This document shows positions 39,305 to 46,217 of a DNA stretch of 46,217 bases, in pieces (the stretch's first letter is position 1; each line of letters begins with the position of its first letter). The notes below the pieces were generated by a model. It was given only the letters and a program-made list of their open reading frames with translations, did not search any database and was not told the origin of the DNA. The translations under genes were made by a program, and so were the position numbers. This DNA comes from a bacterium (GTDB taxonomy: Bacteria > Patescibacteriota > Microgenomatia > UBA1400 > PJMF01), in NCBI GenBank assembly GCA_017431625.1, contig JAFRKQ010000022.1, positions 1 to 46,217 of the forward strand, written 5' to 3'.

Positions 39305-39366
39305 CGTTTAACACTTGTTTAACAAACGTTTAACAAAAAAGCCTGGTTTTTGGTGACAAAAAAATA
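39305..39366 (+). repeat. Second repeat family (B), copy 2
   Basis: GTTTAAC words followed by CTGGTTTTTGGTGACAAAAA and TACAGCC, as at 35030, in the same orientation. Confidence 0.65.
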
Positions 39367-39497
39367 CAGCCAGATGACAAAAATACCAATTAATATATCA
39401 AAAGTAATGCCAAACAATCGCTTGCCATCAATTACTTGCAATTTTGACCACAAGTGTGTATAATGATCCTGACAATAATGATTTTAGAAAGGATCAG

Positions 39498-40352
39498 ATG
39501 CTCGTCAATGCCAAACAAGTCCTGGCAGCCGCCTCGCGTGAAGGGTACGCTGTGGGACACTTCAATATCAACAATCTTGAGACCATTCAGGCTATCATGA
39601 GCGGTGCCACCGCCAAAAAATCACCAGTGATTCTGGCCGTTTCCAAAAGTGCGATCAAATATGCGGGTTTGGACAACTTAGTGGCGCTCGTGCGCCTGGC
39701 TGCCCAAAAGGCCGATATCCCCGTGATTCTCAATCTTGATCACGGCCCCAGCGTCGAGCTAGCACGCGAATGTATTGACGCTGGCTTTACCAATGTCATG
39801 ATCGACACTTCAGGCCTCCCCTACGCTGACAATGTCGCTGCCACTCGTGAGGTGGTCGCTTATGCCCACGAGCGTGGTGTGAGTGTGGAGGCCGAAATCG
39901 GCGCCCTCGCCGGCACAGAGGACAATATCTCCGTGGCCGAGCAAGATGCCCGCTACACCAAGGTAGAAGAAGCGGTCAGTTTTGTCGCCGACACTGGCAT
40001 CGACTCGCTGGCTATTGCCATTGGCACCGCTCACGGCGTCTACAAAGGCGAACCGCGACTGGATTTTGACCGTTTACTAGCGATCCATCAAGCAATTCCC
40101 GAGACCCCACTGGTCTTGCACGGCTCCTCAGGCGTGCCTGCCGAGTCCCTGCGCGAGGCGATCAAGCGCGGGATCGCCAAAATCAACATTGACACCGACT
40201 TACGTCAGGCGTTTTTGCGCACTATCAATGCCAAAATGAACGCCGAGCCAGAAAGTGTCGACTTGCGGGCAATTTTGGGCGCTGGCCGCGAGGCGATCCA
40301 ACATACGATTGAGGCCAAAATCGACATTTTTGGCAGTGCTGGCCGTGCCTAA
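39498..40352 (+). CDS. fba: Fructose-bisphosphate aldolase, class II
   Basis: 284 aa. Zinc-dependent aldolase of glycolysis. AVGHFNINNLETIQAI, VILNLDHGPSVE (zinc His), GVSVEAEIGALAGTED, AIAIGTAHGVYKG (zinc His), LVLHGSSGVP (zinc His) and KINIDTDLRQAF are all in order. ATG 39498 with GAAAGGATCAG is preferred to an ATG 18 codons earlier, which overlaps the promoter (TTGCAA 39436, TATAAT 39459-39464). Confidence 0.96.
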   Translation: MLVNAKQVLAAASREGYAVGHFNINNLETIQAIMSGATAKKSPVILAVSKSAIKYAGLDNLVALVRLAAQKADIPVILNLDHGPSVELARECIDAGFTNVMIDTSGLPYADNVAATREVVAYAHERGVSVEAEIGALAGTEDNISVAEQDARYTKVEEAVSFVADTGIDSLAIAIGTAHGVYKGEPRLDFDRLLAIHQAIPETPLVLHGSSGVPAESLREAIKRGIAKINIDTDLRQAFLRTINAKMNAEPESVDLRAILGAGREAIQHTIEAKIDIFGSAGRA

Positions 40353-40373
40353 ACTTATTTTGTTGCCAAGGTA

Positions 40374-40397
40374 AAAACGGCCGCTTACGGCCGTGTT
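40374..40397 (+). terminator. fba terminator
   Basis: ACGGCCG / CGGCCGT with a CTTA loop and flanking A and T runs. Confidence 0.8.
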
Positions 40398-40398
40398 T

Positions 40399-40416
40399 GT
40401 GTAGTATAATACACCA
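40399..40416. repeat. Imperfect copy of the GTGTATTATAATACAC palindrome
   Basis: GTGTAGTATAATACAC, one base off the palindrome found at the higBA promoter. It is about 70 nt past the higA stop. Confidence 0.4.
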
Positions 40417-40487
40417 AATACTAACCAAAACACCCGATCAACCCGCTTGCCAATCACGATTCTGCCAGGAAGATGATACTCTACCAC

Positions 40488-40805
40488 TCAACAGTACTGA
40501 GCTGGCATGTTTTCTGAATTGATGCGTTGTGGCACCAGGGTATACCCCAAAGCATGGATCACTTTAAAAAGGGTATCCATTGTGGGATTACCACCTTTAT
40601 CAAAGGCACGATATAGCCCTGAACGATTCTTGCCAGTTTCTTGAGCAATCAAACCCCAACGCTTTTGTGCCTTGGCCACATCACCAAGAGCGCGAGCGAT
40701 CTCTTGAGCATCACCATCCTCAAAAACCACTTGCAGATAAGCGTCGCATTCTTCTTGAGTTTTTAATTCATTTATTAAATCCCACTTATGTAATGTCACG
40801 GTCAT
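40488..40805 (-). CDS. higA: HigA-type antitoxin
   Basis: 105 aa. A helix-turn-helix region runs through AKAQKRWGLIAQETGKNRSG and GNPTMDTLFKVIHALGYTLV, as in the HigA-2/XRE-like antitoxins paired with Gp49-type killers; the DNA-binding role implies self-repression. It overlaps the toxin gene by 20 nt and follows it, the higBA order. Confidence 0.88.
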   Translation of the reverse strand: MTVTLHKWDLINELKTQEECDAYLQVVFEDGDAQEIARALGDVAKAQKRWGLIAQETGKNRSGLYRAFDKGGNPTMDTLFKVIHALGYTLVPQRINSENMPAQYC

Positions 40806-41097
40806 AAATATCCTTTCTGATTTGTTGTGCCATCTTGATATCCCGTTGTTGCGTTCTCTTCGTGCCGCCTACAAGCATTACAATCACCTGTCTGATTTTG
40901 ATAAAATAATACAATCTGTAGCCTCCAGCATAATTAATCTTTTTTTCGTATATATCACCACAAACCTGTCTTGTCTTCCCTAGATTACCGTCTTTGATTC
41001 GCTGCAAGTGTTTTCTAATAGTAGCCACAGCCAAAAGGTCATCAATGTTATTAATCCAAGTTTCAAACTCGTCAGTAGTCATTATTTCATAAGTCAT
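40786..41097 (-). CDS. higB: HigB/RelE-type addiction toxin
   Basis: 103 aa. TTDEFETWINNIDDLLAVAT, IRKHLQRIKDGNLG and YAGGYRLYYFIKIRQVIVML plus LVGGTKRTQQRDIKMA match the Gp49-like killer proteins, which cut mRNA on the ribosome. ATG 41097 lies exactly 7 nt after TATAAT (41110-41105), leaderless; the TTG further up lies in the promoter. -35 TTGACA (41132-41127), 16-nt spacer. Confidence 0.9.
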   Translation of the reverse strand: MTYEIMTTDEFETWINNIDDLLAVATIRKHLQRIKDGNLGKTRQVCGDIYEKKINYAGGYRLYYFIKIRQVIVMLVGGTKRTQQRDIKMAQQIRKDIYDRDIT

Positions 41098-41119
41098 ATT
41101 GTGTATTATAATACACAAT
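41098..41119 (-). promoter_or_regulatory. Perfect 22-bp palindrome over the higBA -10
   Basis: ATTGTGTATTA plus its exact reverse complement, covering the -10 box and the start site. Likely HigA operator (inference). The same sequence recurs between groES and groEL. Confidence 0.75.
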
Positions 41120-41192
41120 TCTGGTTTGTCAAGACCATATCCAGAGCCTTATCACCAAAGCACTGAATTATGAAGCGCATTCCCGTCAAAGC

Positions 41193-42860
41193 TTAAGGTT
41201 GATAGCGATAAGTCTTCGCCACATGCTTACTATACCTGGATACTCCCTGAGCGGTCAGCCAGTGGGACCAGTTACCCGTGGCGCAACCATTGACCGGAGC
41301 AATTTTAAAGGAGTATTGTTGTACCGGATTGAGATTGCTAATATCAAGAGCCAACACACCAGAGACATCATCGGCTTTCATCGAGACACCACCAAAACGT
41401 TCGTCACCTTCTTGATGACCAAAAACAACGTGATAACTATAAGCACCGGCGGCTGGAGCAAAGTATAAAGTGGCTTTATCCCCCACCCGGTCAATCTGGA
41501 AAAGATCAGCTTGACCAGAGGGCGTGGTGTCAGCACAAGTTTGAGGCTTGGCCTCGTTGGGGACATTGTCACCGCTGGCGTGGCGATCATTAGGGTCAGA
41601 AGTAGGAGCAGGAGAGTTGACCTCGCCCTTCTTCTTATCATCATCCAGCCGAATGGTTTTCGTTTCCCCTTTTTCTATCCTGTAAGACCACAAGTCACCA
41701 GCCTCATCAAGATTTACTTCCTCAAGGATATACTCAAAATCAAGCTCCTTTTTGCCCAACATCGTCATGTAAGTGCGCGCGATCTCCTGTATTGACTCAT
41801 CCAATTCTACCGCGCCCAGGCTTACAATCTGGCCATCAGTAACATTGAGGATATAGTAATCCTCAAGATTGTCATCACTGCTACCGTTAGTCGGCACGAT
41901 CATCATATAATCAGCCGCTCCACCAACATCCATGACTTGTTCCATATACTCTTTTACCTCAGCTGGAGTCCGCTCATCATCAAATTGCACCGTTAGCTTG
42001 CCTTTGTAGCTCTGGAGCGAATAAAAATAGTAAGTCTCATCAGTATCTGGCATCTGGAAAATCCACTCATCAACATCAAAATACAATTTCTGTTGCCACT
42101 CATCATCCAGTTGTGAATACACCCTCACCACCAACTCGGGTGCCGCTATAATTCTCCCTGGTGTCGCCTCCCCTTTTTGCGCCCACATCATCAAAACATC
42201 TGAGTCTGGTTTGTAATAAAATTCCAGGAGATACGCGAGTTGACCATTTTCGTCCAATTGGGAAAAAACAACTTCCGTCACAAAAAAATCATCCACTTGA
42301 GTGATGAAATATTGGAACATCGGCTCTATATCCATAATATCTTGAGTAATATAGTGTTTATCACTGCCAAAATCTGTTTCCAGCAAGAGCCGGCCGTCCA
42401 AATCTCTGACTTCCCCTTTCCCTTCATTTAAGGCGATATAATCACTACAGCCGGAGGTATCAGGAGCACTAGTATAACAAATATCATGCCACGCCAGTTC
42501 TTCCCAAGCCGCATCAAAAGTCGCTACCGCTTCGTCTGCCTGGGTGTAAACATTACGGCTATCATCCAGGCGAAATCGGATCATGCTTAGCTCCCTGGTC
42601 GCGTCAAAACTAACCACCATCGCCGCCGTCTCCATATCTGCGCCGATATAATTGATCTGGTCAAACACTGTAATATCATTGTCTATCGCACTCATCAAGG
42701 CTGTTAGATCAGCATAAACAGCTGTCTGCTGAGTCGGCTCTTCTGCCTGAGCCAAAGGCACTAGACTCGCAAAACGCTCAGATGTCACTACACTAGCACT
42801 CACTGCCATCAGACTCAAAACCAACGCTAAAACACCAAAAAATCCTTTATGTCTTGGCAT
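41193..42860 (-). CDS. Large exported acidic protein with a C-terminal FN3-like domain
   Basis: 555 aa, function not recognised. Signal peptide LALVLSLMAVSASVV with a likely cut after PLAQA. The mature part is acidic and beta-rich (VVRVYSQLDDEWQQKLYFDV). A Pro/Ser/Asp linker near residues 415-445 leads to a ~95-residue domain with fibronectin III features (KATLYFAPAAGAYSYHVVFG, NLNPVQQYSFKIAPVNGC). Probably secreted or surface-bound. ATG 42860 with GGAAGGAT, preferred to a TTG one codon earlier. TATAAT at 42924-42919. Confidence 0.75.
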   Translation of the reverse strand: MPRHKGFFGVLALVLSLMAVSASVVTSERFASLVPLAQAEEPTQQTAVYADLTALMSAIDNDITVFDQINYIGADMETAAMVVSFDATRELSMIRFRLDDSRNVYTQADEAVATFDAAWEELAWHDICYTSAPDTSGCSDYIALNEGKGEVRDLDGRLLLETDFGSDKHYITQDIMDIEPMFQYFITQVDDFFVTEVVFSQLDENGQLAYLLEFYYKPDSDVLMMWAQKGEATPGRIIAAPELVVRVYSQLDDEWQQKLYFDVDEWIFQMPDTDETYYFYSLQSYKGKLTVQFDDERTPAEVKEYMEQVMDVGGAADYMMIVPTNGSSDDNLEDYYILNVTDGQIVSLGAVELDESIQEIARTYMTMLGKKELDFEYILEEVNLDEAGDLWSYRIEKGETKTIRLDDDKKKGEVNSPAPTSDPNDRHASGDNVPNEAKPQTCADTTPSGQADLFQIDRVGDKATLYFAPAAGAYSYHVVFGHQEGDERFGGVSMKADDVSGVLALDISNLNPVQQYSFKIAPVNGCATGNWSHWLTAQGVSRYSKHVAKTYRYQP

Positions 42861-43098
42861 CAATATCCTTCCGTCTACCCATCACCCATCTGATCAACAG
42901 GTCTTTGTTCACTTAATCATTATAGCACAACTAACAAACAAATGTTGCTACAATTTAGTTTGATATTACAAGCATATTTTTCTACCAGATATGATTTTCA
43001 GCCATATCTATGGCCAGTTGGCTCGCTGCCGTTGTCTACTATAATACACAGTCATTAAGCAATGCGAATAGTTCTGTCCCAAGCATGGTCACACTCAT

Positions 43099-43116
43099 TG
43101 TGTATTATAATACACA
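43099..43116. repeat. Perfect 18-bp palindrome TGTGTATTATAATACACA
   Basis: Same palindrome as at higBA and groES-groEL, here 20 nt beyond the groEL terminator. A half copy (ACTATAATACACAG) lies at about 43033. The rest of 42925-43134 shows no gene. Confidence 0.6.
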
Positions 43117-43134
43117 TTTAATTGATGTCCACCA

Positions 43135-43160
43135 AAAACCGCCCCTTTCGAGGCGGTTTT
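43135..43160 (-). terminator. groEL terminator
   Basis: AAAACCGCC / GGCGGTTTT with an 8-nt loop; T-run on the minus strand, 20 nt after the groEL stop. Confidence 0.85.
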
Positions 43161-43180
43161 CTAGCATTTCGATGACAATT

Positions 43181-44809
<1,629 letters not shown>

Positions 44810-44820
44810 TTACCTTTCTA

Positions 44821-44844
44821 AATTGTGTATTATAATACACAATT
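44821..44844 (-). promoter_or_regulatory. Perfect 24-bp palindrome between groES and groEL
   Basis: AATTGTGTATTA plus its reverse complement; it contains a TATAAT and overlaps the groES stop by 2 nt. Identical over 22 nt to the higBA promoter palindrome. It could be a repressor site on an internal groEL promoter, or an RNA hairpin in the operon. Confidence 0.65.
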
Positions 44845-45136
44845 ACGCTACTTTAGCCAAAATATCCTCAATCTTCAAAATTTGGTAGGCAACATCGTCG
44901 ATTTTGAGTTCGTTACCACCCCATTTTTTATAGACGACATTATCGCCTTTTTTGAAGTTGGGCTTAGGATCATCTTTACCCACCTCGCCCACGGCCAAAA
45001 CTTTGCCGTAGCAAGGCTTTTCACCTGAAGCATCCACTGGCAGCACGATGCCGGAGGACGTCACGGTCTCTTTTTCGGCCGGCTCCACGATGGCGTAGCC
45101 CACCATTGGTTGCAATTTTGTGACATCAATTTTCAT
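44843..45136 (-). CDS. groES: Co-chaperonin GroES
   Basis: 97 aa. MKIDVTKLQPMVGYAIVEPA starts the conserved barrel; TSSGIVLP begins the mobile loop region, GEVGKDDPKPNFKKGDNVVY and IDDVAYQILKIEDILA are typical. The mobile loop is diverged. ATG 45136 has AAAGGAG; an upstream in-frame extension of 8 codons is just the SD region. Confidence 0.95.
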   Translation of the reverse strand: MKIDVTKLQPMVGYAIVEPAEKETVTSSGIVLPVDASGEKPCYGKVLAVGEVGKDDPKPNFKKGDNVVYKKWGGNELKIDDVAYQILKIEDILAKVA

Positions 45137-45240
45137 CGGTCTCCTTTCTTTTTTACCCATTCATCGGGCAAAAACTAACAAATTGATCAATTTTGTACTA
45201 GTGCTATTCTCTGCCGTTATCAATTAGCAGTTTAGCAGTC

Positions 45241-45277
45241 TTAGCACTTATTATACAACACTGCTAAAAAAAGTCAA
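45241..45277 (-). promoter_or_regulatory. groESL promoter with CIRCE-like operator
   Basis: -35 TTGACT (45277-45272), 16-nt spacer, TATAAT (45255-45250). TTAGCAGTG-N9-AAGTGCTAA (45267-45241) covers it, with the exact 9-9-9 geometry of CIRCE (TTAGCACTC-N9-GAGTGCTAA), 7/9 and 8/9 matches. This implies HrcA repression; hrcA is not in the window. Leader about 107 nt. Confidence 0.75.
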
Positions 45278-45340
45278 GAGGCAATTTTGGGTCAATTTCC
45301 CTCCCCCATTTACTCACTTTTGCGGTATAATACGAGGGAT

Positions 45341-45414
45341 CGGAGTGTGGCGCAGTTGGCTAGCGCGCGCGCCTGGGGGGCGTGAGGTCGCAGGTTCAAG
45401 TCCTGTCACTCCGA
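45341..45414 (+). tRNA. tRNA-Pro (anticodon GGG)
   Basis: Acceptor CGGAGTG / CACTCCG, anticodon arm CGCGC-CTGGGGG-GCGTG giving GGG, T-arm CAGGTTCAAGTCCTG, discriminator A, no encoded CCA, followed by CTTTTT. A TATAAT at 45326-45331 is 9 nt before the tRNA. Confidence 0.94.
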
Positions 45415-45508
45415 CTTTTTCTTGTCTACACTGGTGATTACTAAAAGAGGGACCGTAGTCAGACGGCCCCGAGGTTATGATCTTATACCGATAATTATAT
45501 TACAGTGC

Positions 45509-45991
45509 CTAGCCGAGCACTTTCTTCAAGATGCGAATCTGAGCGATGTCCTTGTCCTGTTCCACGACTGGCAACAGGGCGAAGGGCTTATCGAGGTCGC
45601 CACCCCGAGCCCATTCATTGTGAGCGAGCCAATTCTCATGGACGATATCGCCGAACTGCGCGCGTACATCCGCATCTGTCAAATCCGCCTGACGGATAGC
45701 ATCCTCGCCAAGCTGTTCTACGACCGCAAACAGATCCCGCGCGGCTACGCGGTTGGTTTCCTGCCAATGTTCCGGCAGATCTTCGTATGCAGTATTGGCC
45801 AGGTCAACGACCATGGCCTGAGCCTGAGAGGGGGTATAACCCTCGCCAATAAGCTGCTCGCGGCTGACTCCGCGAAGCTGCTTTTCGCCTTTAGACCCGC
45901 GCCATACTGGGCCGGTACAATTGGCAGCGTAGTCCGCCGCCAAAAGTGCCGCCAGCCGCTCGACGCGGTCTGCTGTTTCCACATGTTTCAT
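45509..45991 (-). CDS. Orphan protein, possibly RyR-repeat-like
   Basis: 160 aa, no signal peptide. DLPEHWQETNRVAARDLFAV and VHENWLAHNEWARGGDLDKP, then FALLPVVEQDKDIAQIRIL, resemble the ENW...L.PxxxLxxxEKDxD pattern of RyR-type domains found in some phage and bacterial proteins; from memory and weak. ATG 45991 has AAGGAAG 12-13 nt upstream. Long leader with a boxA-like motif and hairpins, so it belongs to the same expression class as the other orphans. Confidence 0.65.
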   Translation of the reverse strand: MKHVETADRVERLAALLAADYAANCTGPVWRGSKGEKQLRGVSREQLIGEGYTPSQAQAMVVDLANTAYEDLPEHWQETNRVAARDLFAVVEQLGEDAIRQADLTDADVRAQFGDIVHENWLAHNEWARGGDLDKPFALLPVVEQDKDIAQIRILKKVLG

Positions 45992-46211
45992 GGGAAAAGC
46001 ACTTCCTTTCTGCCTTTTTAAGGCTTAAAATTGGGTGAAACTCGCCACTGACCAATACCTTGATCAATGCTGAGTTTCATCCAATCTCGACTGAAAGTGA
46101 TGAGTTTCATATAATTATCTATCAAAGATCACCAAACATCAAAAGACCCGCAAAAATACAAGTAATCTGTGTCTCGCAAATCATGTTTTTGATGTTAATA
46201 AGTCTATTATA
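45992..46211 (-). promoter_or_regulatory. ~210-nt structured leader with boxA-like motif
   Basis: TATAAT at 46211-46206; the -35 falls outside the window. Ten-bp inverted repeat AACATCAAAA (46196-46187) / TTTTGATGTT (46144-46135), then GTGATCTTTGATAG (46132-46119), almost the same as the motif in the 14.9-kb leader. Downstream are two direct TGAAACTCA words and an inverted GAGTTTCA. Confidence 0.65.
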
Positions 46212-46217
46212 CCACAA

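Noticed and set aside
45422-46021. Plus-strand ORF of 199 aa after tRNA-Pro
   Set aside because: It is antisense to the minus-strand gene at 45509-45991, which has an SD, a promoter and a structured leader; the plus frame has no RBS or family-like composition.

Overview
The window looks like a chromosomal segment of a bacterium of the Candidate Phyla Radiation (Patescibacteria); this is an inference from the gene mix and I cannot name the lineage. Supporting points: small and simplified housekeeping genes, a fused ADP-forming acyl-CoA synthetase, a topoisomerase I with a lysine-rich tail, many orphan proteins, four toxin-antitoxin modules in 46 kb, no encoded tRNA CCA ends, and many genes whose start codon sits where transcription should begin. 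UGA is an ordinary stop, so this is not one of the UGA-recoding CPR lineages.

Layout. 0-6 kb: the end of an Arg/Pro-rich protein, tRNA-Ser(GCU), then on the minus strand topA, a cytidylyltransferase-fold gene and a dCMP-deaminase-like gene as one overlapping operon, preceded by dprA. 6-16.7 kb: a small acidic protein, an O-antigen-ligase/TPR protein with def and fmt, an orphan HExxH protein, rpmB, a site-2 protease, a divergent DHH-like orphan, an Lgt-like membrane protein and an RluA-type pseudouridine synthase. 16.7-21.2 kb: a structured RNA or very long leader, a YdjM-like membrane protein, a response regulator, tRNA-Gln(CUG), a ParE-like toxin-antitoxin pair, a degenerate Nudix protein and a small orphan. 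21.8-30.7 kb: leuS, two multi-pass membrane proteins, the acyl-CoA synthetase and an orphan. 30.8-36.4 kb: a VapBC pair, a secreted-type muralytic protein, a membrane glycerophosphodiesterase, a CYTH protein and coaD. 36.6-46.2 kb: a surface HExxH protein with a C-terminal sorting-like tail, a RelE-like pair, class II aldolase, a HigBA pair, a large exported protein, groES-groEL, tRNA-Pro(GGG) and an orphan with a long leader.

Two modes of expression stand out. Housekeeping genes (leuS, coaD, the acyl-CoA synthetase, lgt, topA, the O-antigen ligase and others) have a -10 box 6-11 nt, most often exactly 7 nt, before the ATG, so their mRNAs should be leaderless. A second set, mostly orphan proteins, has strong TTGACA-17-TATAAT promoters, leaders of 110-250 nt or more, a motif matching rRNA-operon boxA (TCTTTGACAA or TCTTTAACAA), inverted repeats around or beside it, and good Shine-Dalgarno sites.

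The most unusual structure is a dispersed ~80-bp element (10 clear copies). Each copy has two arms around an AT-rich core. Each arm is 8 nt + 3 nt + 8 nt, and the octamers are built almost entirely from three interchangeable tetramers (GTAC, GTGA/TCAC, GCCT/AGGC). Copies lie at gene ends, sometimes supply the stop codon, and bracket two of the four toxin-antitoxin modules. A separate perfect palindrome is shared by the higBA promoter and the groES-groEL junction, and a CIRCE-like site covers the groESL promoter.
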